DNA of 64,000 bases from Mytilus trossulus (GCF_036588685.1 NC_086374.1:32170886-32234885), one strand, 5' to 3'. Shown: positions 13,245 to 26,390, counted from the stretch's first letter. Notes: generated by a model not told the origin, from the letters alone. Numbers and translations are program-made.

Positions 13245-13844
13245 AAGAATGCATATACTCAATTCTCTTCTGGTTTAAATATAAAGTAGACATTATGTAA
13301 CTATCATGAACAAAATACATGCATTAAAATCTAAATTATTTTTCATTGTTTTTGTGAATATTGAAGTGAAAACTAGACGCAGAAACTTGCACCTCATTTC
13401 AAATAAAAAAACGATTTGGAGCCATAGAGTGAAGGCCTCATCTTGATATCAAAGATCGTGATGCGTCTTTTCCCTCAGCATTTTCAGATGCCTAAAGTCT
13501 ATTTTTATCCAGGTTTGATCGATTAATTTTTTGTTGTTTTATCATCTTCTTAAGAAACGTACTCCATGCAAAGTCACTCCACGAACACAAATCGACAGAA
13601 TGGGTCGACTGATAAAAAGACAGGAGAAAGACAGGAGTTTCTACGGTAACTGGCAAAGAATGAAACTGTAGAAAAGGTGTAGAAATTTGACCTTGTAGAA
13701 GGTCATCAACGACACAGGTCTGCTAAATTGTTGCAAGTGTTTACTAAAGTGACACTTTTCCAAATCCAGGGATTGTCATATCTCTTTACTTCTGAGTTCC
13801 TCCGAGTATAAAACTTCTGCGTATTCTTTATCATTAATTTTACC

Positions 13845-14170
13845 AATAAAGGCAACAGTAGTATACTACCGCTTTTCAAAATTCATAAATCGATTGAGAA
13901 AAAAACAAATCCGGGTAACAAAATAAACTGAGGGAAACACATCAAATATAAGAGGAGAACTATGACACAACAGAAACACAGCACTAAAATGTAACACACA
14001 CAGAAACGAACTATAACGTATCAATGGCAATCATACCACATCTTCTTTTTGTATAGTGTAACACTAGCCATTTTTCTGACTTGGTACAGGACATTTTAAG
14101 AAAAAAATAGTGGGTTAATTTACATGACAGGACTACAATACAAATAAATTGTAGAACATATAGGACAGAG
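13845..14170 (+). repeat. Dispersed repeat family C copy
   Basis: AAAGGCAACAGTAGTATACT, then AAGAGGAGAACTATGACACA. Related copies at 5245-5470 (plus) and, reversed, at 34895-34925 and 43760-44295. It follows the fax-A 3' end. Confidence 0.6.
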
Positions 14171-14204
14171 AAACACACGAATAAAAGCTATCAAAAGGTA
14201 CCAG

Positions 14205-14300
14205 GTTTAGAATTTGATACGCCAGACGCGCGTTTCGTCCACACAATACTTACCAGTGACGCTCAGATAAAAAAAGTTCGAAAGCCAAAACAGTGAAATA
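14205..14300 (+). repeat. Dispersed repeat family B copy
   Basis: GATACGCCAGACGCGCGTTT, then CAGTGACGCTCAGAT. Confidence 0.6.
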
Positions 14301-14684
14301 TAGGGTAGATTTATCTTTTGTTTTTTTATTCCTTTACTTTAAATACAAAACATCGTTTTTGTTGTTTAAAAGCAATTTTCAACACGTTGTCGGCTTACTT
14401 GAATGACGTGTATGAATATATTCATATAGCATTGCTCAAAGAAGCACCAATATATAATCATTTTGAAACATTCCCTTATAGTAAGTAAGTAAGTAATGAC
14501 TTTATTTAAAGAGGGTGACTCAATTAGCTTTCGCTAATCTACCTTGATGCCCTCATCAAGAACAAACAGTACAAATATTACAAAGCTTACAGTTTCTAAC
14601 ATATTATGTAAATGCACTATTCATACTAACTATAAACTGTCTGTAGAACAAGAAAAAAATAAATTCATATATTCATATATATTC

Positions 14685-15122
14685 GAATCCCGGCGAGGGA
14701 AGAACCAAAAATTTGCGAAAGCAAATTTACAGATCTAACATTGTTGGGTTGATGTCTAGACGAGTTGTATATACATTATGTACACAGCCATGTATCACCA
14801 TCATTGATGGCGATCCGATGGATACATCTGTTGTAGGGTTGTCACTGATTCAGACGTGCCTTATATATCATGTACTGTAGTACGCCGCTAGATTAAAACT
14901 GACATGGAAAGGTAACATATGCCCACCGAAAGCTCTTTTTTGGAGAGCCCAGGTGGTCGTGTGGTCTAGCGGGACGGCTGCAGTGCAGGCGATTTGGTGT
15001 CACGATATCACAGTAGCATGGGTTCGAATCCCGGCGAGGGAAGAACCAAAAATTTGCGAAAGCAAATTTACAGATCTAACATTGCTGGGTTGATGTTTAG
15101 ATGAGTTGTATATATATTTATA
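14685..15122 (+). mobile_element. Dimeric tRNA-derived SINE
   Basis: The second unit has an A box (GTGGTCTAGCGGG, 14961-14973) and a B box (GGTTCGAATCC, 15021-15031), then a body GAAGAACCAAAAATTTGCGA and a TATA-rich tail. It is preceded by the B-box end and a full, longer body of a first unit (14685-14936: CGAATCCCGGCGAGGG, then TGTACACAGCCATGTATCAC). The same tail-linker-head order is found inverted at 1555-2066, so the dimer is probably the mobile unit. Confidence 0.75.
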
Positions 15123-15560
15123 TATATAACATTTTATTTCATTTGTTGGTAGTTTATTCCAAAGTATAGATGATCTATATGTAAAAGATTTCTTCATTGA
15201 ATTTGTGTTCGGTCGTACAACAGCTAAAATATTATTTGCAGATGACCTTAGATTTCTACTATGTAGGTTAACAATTGGACAACAGAGTTCCTTTAAGTAA
15301 TCAAGTGCTTTATCGTTTAGAATTTTATGAACAAGAATAATTTTATGATATGAAATTCTAGATTTGAAATTCAACCACTTAAGCTCTTTAAATAAATTTA
15401 TACTAGATGTTAGTATTGGTGCATCAAGTATAATCCTTGCAGCTCTTTTCTGCATTTTTTTTTATATCCATCCTCCTCCCATCCTCATAGCAATTTCCCC
15501 ATATTGAGCAACAAAAATCAAATATGGGCTTATCTTGTTCTTTAAATTTCACGCATATTA
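15120..15560 (-). pseudogene. Truncated non-LTR retrotransposon, RT C-terminus
   Basis: The 15000-15455 frame contains MQKRAARIILDAP, then LKWLNFKSRISYH, LHSRNLR and ILWNKLP. A second frame further upstream gives IFDFCCSIWGNC. This is the conserved end of jockey/CR1-type RT proteins. A frameshift separates the pieces. The 3' end runs into the TATA-rich tail shared with the adjoining SINE at about 15110. Confidence 0.75.
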
Positions 15561-16276
15561 AGTTTTTATTATCCAGGTAAAACGATAAGTTCTGATGATA
15601 TATAATACATGTAATACCGGTAAATGCACACTTACAAACTGCGGTTGTCAAATATTTTATCAAGGACTTTGAAGGGTTCATAATCAAGAACAAAGCTACG
15701 TAACTTATTTCACCAGTATCAGTCAGCTTACATACACCAGGGTACCCGCAGACACAATTGTACCGGAAGTACATGACTATCCCGGAAATGGCTTTTATAA
15801 ATAAATGATACGGGAAAATTATGTTCTTAATTTAGATCTTAGATAGGGCTATGATATGTATGATTAGATAAAGCTGTCGGCTATATCACAACATCGTTAA
15901 TTAAGTCTAATTGTGCCAAATGTTTATGACCTTTTTACGACTTGCTACAGAAGATAATGTAAACATACCAGATAGCATCAGAGAAATATAATACATAACT
16001 GTATTTTATGTCTTCAAACTCTCAGTCACGTCTAGAATCTTGAAAACTAATTATCTGCTATGACCACTTTATTGTATATCTTAACCAAAAAATGTTTTTG
16101 TTAGAACTTGAGAGAATAAATACTTATTACAAACGCCTTTGAATCTGCATAGACAAGTTTAAGAAGGACACACTGTTGTACAAGTTTTAAAAATGAAATA
16201 AGAAGACGTTATTCATCATGTTCATGTAATTAGTACTAATTGCAAGAGGTTCTTTTCTCTCTGTCTTATTGTAATA

Positions 16277-19200
16277 ATGGACGAATTCACTTTTACATCA
16301 TTCGATCATTTGGAAAGTAAGCTGGAAAAGTGCGATGATTGTTGTAATGGTGACTATATGTCATTCCATTGTCCGCTGTGTCCGGTGTCGAAATACAAAC
16401 CAAGGAAAAAGGCAAAGCTACAGCAACATCTTGCAGTTCACTGGAATACAAGAATCCAAGGAAACAACGGTAAATTTTTTTCTGAATAAATCAAGATACA
16501 AAAAAATAAAAATTATATCGCCTTATGAAACTAGTTCCTTAAAAGAAAATCTAAATTTCTTTTATAGCAACTTTTAAAGAAATTATTATGATAACATAAT
16601 TAAAAGATAATAATTTTAATATTGATGGTATAGTTGTTCTTATATCCCCCTTTTGCACTTTTTCACATTTCATTCACTTTGTGTTCGATTTATCATTATT
16701 GTTTTATCATTTACGGCATTTGCTATCCTGTAACTGTCTTGTGCATAACCAAAAAAAAAAGCATCTTGTAATCATCAAACGGGCGTATTGCTTTTCCGCT
16801 AATTTTTCAAAGTCCCAATACTACGTTTCCGCAAATTTGAAATATACGTTTCAGCAATTTGTATTTATTACTTTCCGCAAATTTACCTGGTAAATTAAAA
16901 ACATTTGAATGTACATGTATGATAAACTATTTATTTTTTCTTTCTAAATAAAGAAAATGTTCTGATCTCGGTAAAGCTACAATTTACTAGATATAACTAC
17001 TGACTCGGGTAAGGATGAGTTAAACTTCATTGAGAAATCTTTGGTTTGGCTTACTTGCCAACTGACATGATTGAAGAATGCTTTGTTGAATTAATTGCCG
17101 ATGCTCAATCTGACGATAAATGCATGAGGTCTGCCGATTATATATTGGAATTTTATATAAATGGCAATTGAGATTTCCACCAACCATTTGGACATCACCC
17201 TGACCCCGAGGAAAAGAGAACAACGAATGGTGTCGAGTCTTTTCGTGCCTACCGGAACGAGCAGTTTTTACGCTAGCCATCCTACCATATTTGTCTTTGT
17301 CGATGTGTTATTGAAACTGAAGACAACATCTTACATAAAGATGAGAACTCTAACTGTAAAAGCACCCGTTCGGAAATATGAAAAGGTGAAGCTGGCCTTC
17401 CTTCCTGAACAAAATACAAAATTTGTAAACGGTGAATGTGCTTATATGTCAATAGGTATTCCTTAATTATTTGCGGAAAAGAGATAATTTGTTTTTTCCG
17501 GAATAGTTACTTTTTTTCCGGAAAAGAAAGATATTTTTTTGCGGAAACGTAAACTTTTTTTTCCGGAAACGTCATCTTTTTTTCGCGGAAAAGTAATGCC
17601 AATTTGCGGAAACGTAAAACGCCGCATCAAACGTATGCCATGCTTAAAAAATGAATTCGGTATATTTAATTCTAAACGGTTCATTTGGTTTTACTTATCA
17701 CTTATACGTAAAATTATTTCTATTTAAGTAAATAAGAACATATATATACAATTCCATCCGATACAATCAAAAACTAAGGTTAACGTAAAGTAAATATTGT
17801 TTTTCTGTTCATTTGCAATTTTAACTTCTTAAGAATTGAATGCTTCTTTTTTGTTACTTCATTGGGGTGTAAAAGCTTTGACCGAAGTACATTTTGTATG
17901 AGCGCTGAAGCTTAGCAATTCGAGGATGTACTGGGGGAATTATTTTTAAAAATCTACAATTTAGAATACTAAGTCGGAAGAGCATTAGTTGGGAAAAAAA
18001 TAAGCTAAAAATATTGATATGCTGTGTAGGTTGTTATCAAGACTAGACCATAACCGCGGGTCCGTACCTGAATTAGAGAACATACGCCTTATTTCAAGCC
18101 TGGATTTTTAGAATTCGTATTGTCATTTGGTAAGTTCAAGTTGATTAAAATGTGCACATTTATTCCCTGTACAATGAAGCATAAACATGTTACCATTTAT
18201 GAGTTTAAACAACTATCTTCATAAAATTAAATATATATTTTGAAAAACTGTGTGAATTTATTAATTACATCCATGAAGATAAGGTTAGAAATTTTAGTTT
18301 TAATTTATATATATAATTGCGAATTGAATTGGGGAATATGTCAAAGAGACAACAACCCGACCAAAGAGCAGGTATGATGAGCACCCGTGCACGGCCGACA
18401 CTCGGCTAACCGAGAGATAGGTCGGTTAATCTATATTGAGTATGCGGCTATATCGGCGGTGGGTCTGTTAATCGGGTGGGCTAAAGTCTGTTAATCAGGT
18501 GTTATCGTGAAAATCAGTACAAGGTCAGCATGTTTCATTGTATAACTTTTTTTTTTACATTTATATCATTAAATCTATTCATGTCTGACAAAATGATTTG
18601 GAATACTGAATCCAGTGGTGTATTATTTTTTTTCTAGCTTCAATAAACGATCTAAAAAATGAAAAGGCGAGTTACTCATCAGTAAATTTATACACATTTT
18701 ACACACACAAAATGTACACAAAAATGACAATTTGGTTGAGTTTACTTGCATGCAATCTTTTGAACATCGAAAAAAGACTGGCATTATGTTTGTTTACCAC
18801 ATTACCATCAATATGAAATAATCTACACGAAAAACTGTATTTTGATGACATAAATCAATTTTTGTTAAAAAAAATATGGTCTGTTAATGGGTCGGATGTA
18901 TAAAACTCGGTCTGTTAATTGGTCTGTTAAGAGTTATGAATGACATTACAAGTATACTGTAATTGCTATATGGGGTGTTATCTGAATAAAGAGATAGGCC
19001 ATAAATTAGTGGCTAGTAAATGGAAACAACACATGAACAATGAATCATAAGTTTAGACAATGGAATCTGAACATTGATAGAAATGATTTTAAAAAGTGTA
19101 AAATCAAAGTAATATTAATTTCATCAAAGAATGGTAGCATATATCATATGGATTCTGTTTCCTTGATATGAATTGCACCAATTTGTCATTTACATAGTTA

Positions 19201-22200
19201 ACAAGTACATAAATCAGAGATAAACTTCGTATCAAATGAACTGAAATATGTTTATAATGCAAACAAATATAGACAAATCTTCAACATCAACCTTTCTAAC
19301 ACCACCTTGAAGGTCACTCGATAGAAAAACAAGCACGTTTGTGGACTGCGAGTCGGCTAAATGACCTACGATATCATAGGAATACATCATTACTCGAAAA
19401 ATAAAATTAATATACTAGTATGCATTTATTGTGATTTACAGGAATATAAAACTGTCTTGTTGTTGCACATTAAATCAGCACCCAACACTAATATAAAAAA
19501 ACTTACTAATGTCTATTTCTTGTTTAGAACCACGATTTAGAACTTGGTACAGACGTTCCCTTAGGCGGCAGAAAATGAGAATGATGACTCTGTACAAAGG
19601 AAAATGCATACCGGAAATAAACTCCTCATAGATACCAGGGTTGAAATTTGATATGTGCGCCTAATATTTACGCCAGACACGCGTTTCGTCTACGAAAAAG
19701 TCATTAGTGTCGCTCGAAAAAAATGTTTAAAAGGCCAAAAACAAAGTTGAAAAGCATTGAGGAAATACAACTAATACCGGCGTCACACACCAGCGTATAG
19801 CTCCGGAGTGTTAAAAGATCATTTAATGTGCCAATATGCGTTAAGCGTGTATTGGGCGCACTATCCAGCGTTCAAGAAACGTATGTTGGCGTATGTTGTA
19901 TGTTTTTTATGCTGCATAAAAATTTCCTCGGGTTGTAGCGTTCATCTTGAGCGTATTTACTTTCCTTCACTGGCTAGAGGTATAGGGGGAGGGTTGATAT
20001 CTCATAAACATTCTTATTTCGATTCTCGCACAACTTTCATGCGACACCATGCATTCGGTATTCATTCCGTACCAATACTTATAACTAATATAAATGATAA
20101 AACGCAATAAATGATCGTAATGCAATCTAGAAAAAAACCAAAAAAAAACAACAAACCAACACGTTAAAAACTGCCGAACTCAATTCTGGATTTCTGGATT
20201 TACCCTTATCAGGAACGATCAAAAGCCGAATATTTGATTCAATGAAGGCCAATGATTTATAAACACAGCAATGATCAATTAAAAGTTTAAGATGATAATT
20301 CAAAATTGTACGTTCAATAATTTCATCTGCCGAAATGATTGCAAATATATAACCTCCATACACCACCATACCCGTGTTATAAAAAGACTATACTTGACTA
20401 TAAACTACATCAATCACAATATCCGCGGTGTGGTACATAAAAACTTTTACTCGAATATTAACTATATCTACCACGATAGCCGTGGTATATAAAGATAATA
20501 CAAGACTATAATCTACATCCATCACCATACCCGTGGTATATTAAGACTAATACACCACTATAATCTACTATAAAATTGAGACTAGCCCCTAAATAATTAT
20601 ATGTACTAGTTCAGTGATAATGAACACTGTACTAAATTCCAAATTTAACACAAGAAACTAAAATTAAAAATAATACAAGACTACCAAAGACCGGATGGTC
20701 CTGACTTGGGACAGGCGCAAAAATGCGGCGAGGTTTAACCTGTTTATGAGATCTCAACCCTCCCCTATACATCTAGCCAATGTAGAAAAATAAATGCATA
20801 ACAATACGCACATTAAAACTTAGTTTAATAGAAATCCGAGTCCGAATACCATACCCTTGATATATGAAGAACAAAACAGATCTATCATCTACATCCACCA
20901 CCACACCCGTAGTATATAAAGACTAATATACCACTATAATCTACATAATACATCATACCCGTAGTATAAAGACTAAAACCGGTCTATAATCTACATCAAC
21001 CACCATACCCGTAGTATATAAAGACTAAAACCGGTCTATAATCTACATCCACCACCATACCCGTGGTATATAAAGACTAATACAAGTCTATAATCTACAT
21101 CCACCACCATACCCGTGGTATATAAAGACTAAAACCGGTCTATAATCTACATCCACCACCATACCCGTGGTTTATAAAGACTAATATACGACTAAAATCT
21201 ACATCCACCACCCTACCCGTAGTATATAAAGACTAATAATGGTCTATTAACTACATCCACCACCATACCCGTGGTATATAAAGACTAATACCGGTCTATA
21301 ATCTACATCCACAACCATGCCCGTGGTATATAAAGACTAATACCGGTCTATAATCTACATCCACCACCATACCCGTGGTTTATAAAGACTAATATACGAC
21401 TATAATCTACATCCACCACCATACCCGTAGTATATAAAGACTAATACCGGTCTAAAATCTACATCCACCACCATACCCGTGGTATATAAAGACCAATACC
21501 GGTCTATAATCCATATCCACCACCATACCCGTGGTTTATAAAGACTAATACCGGTCTATTATCTACATCCACCACCATACCCGTTGTATATAAAGACTTA
21601 TACTGGTCTATAATCTACATCCATCACCATACCCGTAGTTAATAAAGACTAATACCGGTCTTGAATCTACATCCACCACCATACCCGTGGTATATAAAGA
21701 CTAATACCGGTCTTGAATCTACATCAACCACCATACCCATGGTATATAAAGACTAATACTGGTCTATAAACTACATCCACCACCATACCCGTGGTATATA
21801 AAGACTAATACCGGTCTATAATCTATATCTACCACCATACCCGTGGTATATAAAGACTAATACCGGTCTATAATCTATATCTACCACCATATCCTTGATA
21901 TATAAAGACTTATACCGGTCTATTATCTACATCCACCACCATACCCGTGGTAAATAAAGACTAATACTGGTCTATAATCTACATCCACCACCATACCCTT
22001 GGTTTATAAAGACTAATACCGGTCTATAATCTATATCTACCACCATACCCGTGGTATATAAAGACTAATACTGGTTCTATAATCTACATCCACCACCATA
22101 CCCGTGGTATATAAAGACTAATACAAGTCTATAATCTACATCCATCACCATACCCGTGGTATATAAAGACTAATACTGGTTCTATAATCTACATCCATCA

Positions 22201-25200
22201 CCATACCCGTGGTTTATAAAGACTAATATACGACTATAATCTACATCCACCACCCTACCCGTAGTATATAAAGACTAATAATGGTCTATTAACTACATCC
22301 ACCACCATACCCGTGGTATATAAAGACTAATACCGGTCTATAATCTACATCCACAACCATGCCCGTGGTATATAAAGACTAATACCGGTCTATAATCTAC
22401 ATCCACCACCATACCCGTGGTTTATAAAGACTAATATACGACTATAATCTACATCCACCACCATACCCGTAGTATATAAAGACTAATACCGGTCTAAAAT
22501 CTACATCCACCACCATACCCGTGGTATATAAAGACCAATACCGGTCTATAATCCATATCCACCACCATACCCGTGGTTTATAAAGACTAATACCGGTCTA
22601 TTATCTACATCCACCACCATACCCGTTGTATATAAAGACTTATACTGGTCTATAATCTACATCCATCACCATACCCGTAGTTAATAAAGACTAATACCGG
22701 TCTTGAATCTACATCCACCACCATACCCGTGGTATATAAAGACTAATACCGGTCTTGAATCTACATCAACCACCATACCCATGGTATATAAAGACTAATA
22801 CTGGTCTATAAACTACATCCACCACCATACCCGTGGTATATAAAGACTAATACCGGTCTATAATCTATATCTACCACCATACCCGTGGTATATAAAGACT
22901 AATACCGGTCTATAATCTATATCTACCACCATATCCTTGATATATAAAGACTTATACCGGTCTATTATCTACATCCACCACCATACCCGTGGTAAATAAA
23001 GACTAATACTGGTCTATAATCTACATCCACCACCATACCCTTGGTATATAAAGACTAATACCGGTCTATAATCTATATCTACCACCATACCCGTGGTATA
23101 TAAAGACTAATACTGGTTCTATAATCTACATCCACCACCATACCCGTGGTATATAAAGACTAATACAAGTCTATAATCTACATCCATCACCATACCCGTG
23201 GTATATAAAGACTAATACTGGTTCTATAATCTACATCCATCACCATACCCGTGGTATATAAAGACTAATACTGGTTCTATAATCTACATCCACCACCATA
23301 CCCGTGGTATATAAAGACTAATACAAGTCTATAATCTACATCCATCACCATACCCGTGGTATATAAAGAATAATACAAGTCTATCATCTACATCCACCAC
23401 CATACCCGTGGTATATAAAGACTAATACTGGTTCTATAATCTACATCCATCACCATACCCGTGGTATATACTGACTAATACAAGTCTATAATCTACATCC
23501 ATCACCATACCCGTGGTATATAAAGACTAATACCGGTCTATAATCTACATCCATCACCATACCCGTGGTATATAAATACTAATACAAGTCTATAATCTAC
23601 ATCCACCACCATACCCGTGGTTTATAAAGACTAATATACGACTATAATCCACATCCACCACCATACCCGTAGTATATAATGACTAATAATGGTCTATAAT
23701 CTACATCCCCCACCATACCCGTGGTTTATAAAGATTAATATACGACTATAATCCACATCCACCACCATACCTGTAGTATATAAAGACTAATACCGGTCTA
23801 TAATCCACATCCACCACCATACCCGTAGTATATAAAGACTAATACAAGTCTATAATCTACATCCACCACCATACCCGTGGTATATAAAGACTAATATCGG
23901 TCTATAATCTACATCCACCACCATACCCGTGGTTTATAAAGACTAATACCGGTCTATAATCTACATCCACCACCATACCCGTAGTATATAAAGAATAATA
24001 CGGGTCTATTATTTACATCCAGTACCATAACCGTGGTATATAAAGACTAATACTGGTCTATAATCTACATCCACCACCATACCCGTGGTATATAAAGACT
24101 AATACCGGTCTATAATCTATATCTACCACCATACCCTTGATATATAAAGACTCATACCGGTCTATCATCTACATCCACCACCATACCCGTGGTATACAAA
24201 GACTAATACCGGTCTATAATCTACATCCATCACCATACCCGTAGTATATGAAGACTAATACTGGTCTATAATCTACATCCACCACCATACCCGTAGTATA
24301 TAAAGAATAATACGGGTCTATAATCTACATCCACCACCATACCCATGAAATATAAAGACTAATACACCACTTTGATATACATCCGGCACCATACACTTGA
24401 TTAGAAGCAGATAATTGAAGGGTTTTACATTTGAAATACACAATTCAAAAATTATTTATATTGATTTATTGTTTTTTGCAGATTCCTATTCTGTTGTATG
24501 TCATCTTCAACATGGGGATATATCTACAAGACATTTCCACTGTACATGCTGTGGAAAAATCATTAAGAAGAAAGAAAACATGGTTACACATCTGAGAAAA
24601 TGCCAAATTAACAACAAGGAACACACAGAGGATAATTCTGCGAAAGGAACAACAAACTTAGTTACCGATAATAGCATACCACATTTAGACAAGTCATTTA
24701 ATGATGAACATGACTACAGTTACAAAAGTCGCGTTTCAAAATCGGTACCAATGTCACCTAAAAAGTCCAAAAGTAAAAAGGCTTGTCAAATATGTGGAAA
24801 ATTGGTGAGTAAGCGTTGGATGAGAAGCCACATGAAAATCCACAAGAAAGAGAACGATGGCCAAAATGAGATAAATCAGCACCGCCATCACTACACTGCT
24901 CTCGTAGACAGCAACTCTGGGATATACTGTTCAGCGACCAATCTAAGCGGACCTCTGTATCCTGTACACGCAATTAAGATGACCAGCGGAGCAAATCAGG
25001 ACAGTTTTTGTGAAAACCAACAGTGTATCGATAGCAAAGACACTGCAAAAAGAGGTGGCAATATTGCATATGAGTGTGCACATATTAGATCTGTGCCATA
25101 CGCTGTAAGAGGAAAAGACATTATTTTGCAAGACACAACATTAATGTCTCTGAAATCCCAAAATTTTATTACTGAAGCGAGATCAGCGGAACTTCTGCAA

Positions 25201-26390
25201 CTGAAAGAAACTTTGGCAAGATCAGGATCCCCCTTAGCTGTTGAGATACCGCCAATGGAAAACGCTTCGTCGCGTTATCGATATTTTTCCGTCAGTACAG
25301 GATCACCAAAATACTGGTCAAGAACGTATCGAACCATAGTGTCTTATGATTCAACCTTAAATAAGTATACGTGTAAATGTTCAAACGCCGCTAGATATTG
25401 TATGCACAAAGCCATTGTGAAATGTTGCATATATCAGGAGACCCCGAATTTTTTCACAAACGAGGAAGGCGTAAATTTAGAAGATAACAACGTTACAAGC
25501 TTTGACTATGAAAACGACACAGAAAGCCAAGGAGTACTGAAAAAAGACAAAATAAAATTCGATCTTATGTTAAACTATATTGCTAGCATGAAGAAAATAC
25601 CAGCAAATCCAGAAGTAGAAAATGCCTTGTACGAAAGGACGTCATTTCTACAGGAAAATAAAATAACAGCAAGAGAGACTTCTTGTCACAAGTGTGATGG
25701 CGACCTGGCATTAGAAAAAATATCTAGCAGATCTAAGATAGTGACCATGAGAAAAATATTCAAAGGTAATGATAATAAGCTAACAATTAATATTTTCCGA
25801 CTGTCTATTAATTGTGTAGATAAAACTTAAGCTCGAGTCTATGGAAACGCAACATTTTATTTTTGGTTTTAAAACCTCTATATATAAAGCTTACATTTAA
25901 AAAAAAAACCTTCGGTGAATCCTATCTAAAATGGTAAAAAAGTTGATACTTTAATTCTGTATGAATTATTTAACATTCTGTACCACATTTGTTTGTTCAT
26001 TATTCATTGTTAAAGGCCATATAGTGACATATGGTTGCTTACTCCACGTTATTATGCCTCTAGTGTATTTATGTGTGTGTGTTTTAATGAAAACTTTACA
26101 TTTTCTCTACTGTATTCAATTGTCGGTCACTTAGTACTGATCACTTGTCCTCTGAATCTATGTCTGACTAAAAAAGAACGATACTTTGACTATCACTTAC
26201 AGACTCAGCATTTAACAGCACCATTAAGGAAAGAATCATTCGATATATCGCATTATAATCGATATATTTATAGCAGCATCTTATATTTCAGATGTTGAAG
26301 TCTATGTTAAAGTGTGTCCAAGATGCAGGACTGTGTACAGATTTCAAGAGTGGATAGAAGGAATTCATAACTACAATAATAGTACATATG
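16277..26390 (+). CDS. Zinc-finger/SWIM protein, KDZ-transposase-associated type, 3' part missing
   Basis: Exon 1 is 16277-16469, exon 2 is 24482-25765, exon 3 is 26292-26390; all junctions are GT-AG and phase 1, giving about 525 residues without a stop. Exon 1 has a C2H2 finger (HCPLC, then QQHLAVH). Exon 2 has a CCHC finger (FHCTCCGK, then THLRKC), a C2H2 finger (CQICGK, then HMKIH) and a SWIM finger CxCx6CxH (YTCKCSNAARYCMH). SHKCDG at the end of exon 2 and VCPRCRTVYRFQEW in exon 3 look like a split zinc ribbon. This combination, with the following WIEGIHN, is what I know from invertebrate proteins related to KDZ transposases and HMGXB3. The catalytic domain expected downstream is not seen. 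Exon 3 abuts a 52-bp satellite array; GTATGG at 26391 could be a donor, otherwise reading ends in the array. Intron 1 holds a MULE-like element and the left array. Either a transposase gene fragment or a domesticated gene with distant exons. Confidence 0.65.
17037..17340 (+). pseudogene. Broken MULE/FLYWCH-type transposase C-terminal fragment
   Basis: Read on the plus strand from 17037, the translation runs IFGLAYLPTDMIEECFVELI, then IADAQSDDK..., then after one TGA stop RTTNGVESFRAYRNEQF, then a TAG. A shift of frame gives SHPTIFVFVDVLLKLK. This order (F-P-x-x-D/E-I-x-x-xF, then RTNNxVEGxH-like, then HPxIxxFxxxL) is the C-terminal pattern of Mutator-like transposases found with FLYWCH fingers. 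At least two in-frame stops and one frameshift make it non-coding. The DDE catalytic part upstream is not recognisable. Confidence 0.55.
17465..17624 (+). repeat. GCGGAAACG-rich subterminal repeats of the MULE-like element
   Basis: Six degenerate units of about 30 bp contain TTTGCGGAAA or TTTCCGGAAA cores. The same motif in inverted orientation (TTTCCGCAAATTT) lies at 16795-16890 at the other end of the element. Confidence 0.7.
18410..18935 (+). repeat. Scattered GGTCTGTTAAT direct repeats
   Basis: GGTCTGTTAAT or GTCTGTTAAT occurs at about 18464, 18487, 18879, 18911 and 18921, otherwise in unrelated sequence. Intron 1 of the zinc-finger gene. Confidence 0.45.
19640..19775 (+). repeat. Dispersed repeat family B copy
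   Basis: GCCAGACACGCGTTTCGTCT, then AGTTGAAAAGCATTGAGG. Confidence 0.6.
19955..20230 (-). repeat. Dispersed repeat family A fragment
   Basis: CTAGAGGTATAGGGGGAGGG, then TTATCAGGAACGATCAAAAG, matching the segment at 440-500. Just left of the satellite array. Confidence 0.5.
20573..20845 (+). repeat. Dispersed repeat family A copy inserted in the satellite array
   Basis: GACTTGGGACAGGCGCAAAA and ATCTCAACCCTCCCC. It interrupts the 52-bp array between degenerate outer units and the main array. Confidence 0.7.
21170..23255 (+). repeat. Higher-order tandem duplication in the left array (2 x 1042 bp)
   Basis: The rare variant CCCTACCCGTAGTATATAAA occurs at 21211 and again at 22253. The following series of variant monomers is the same in both blocks, almost base for base. 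Confidence 0.85.

Larger units (their letters stand above)
16781..17624 (+). mobile_element. MULE-like DNA transposon remnant with TIRs and 8-bp target duplication
   Basis: The element starts GGGCGTATTGCTTTTCCGC. Its other end, reverse complemented, starts CGGCGTTTTACGTTTCCGC; about 20 of the first 25 bases match. CATCAAAC directly precedes (16773-16780) and directly follows (17625-17632) the element, an 8-bp target-site duplication. TTCCGC-rich subterminal repeats lie inside the left end (to about 16890) and in inverted form inside the right end (17465-17624). A transposase relic lies between them. TIR-plus-8-bp-TSD architecture and the relic both point to the Mutator-like class. Inserted in intron 1 of the zinc-finger gene. 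Confidence 0.75.
20350..24400 (+). repeat. 52-bp satellite array, left (orientation ctacatccaccac...)
   Basis: Tandem array of a 52-bp monomer, with about 68 units from 20846 to 24400. Degenerate outlying units lie at 20350-20572, separated by an inserted dispersed repeat (20573-20845). The monomer contains ATACC-CGT-GGTAT, a 5-bp dyad, and AGAC...GTCT. It lies in intron 1 of the zinc-finger gene. A 20-monomer block is tandemly duplicated with period 1042 bp (about 21170-22212 and 22213-23255). Variants with one extra base (TACTGGTTCT) account for the two bases above 20 x 52. Confidence 0.95.

Noticed and set aside
14946-15045. Possible functional tRNA gene with A and B boxes
   Set aside because: The spacing is too long for a cloverleaf, it is followed by a SINE body, and related copies exist at 14685 and 1600.
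17161-17466. 101-aa frame taken as a gene
   Set aside because: Only part (SHPTIFVFVDVLLK) is meaningful, and it is one frame of a frameshifted transposase relic.
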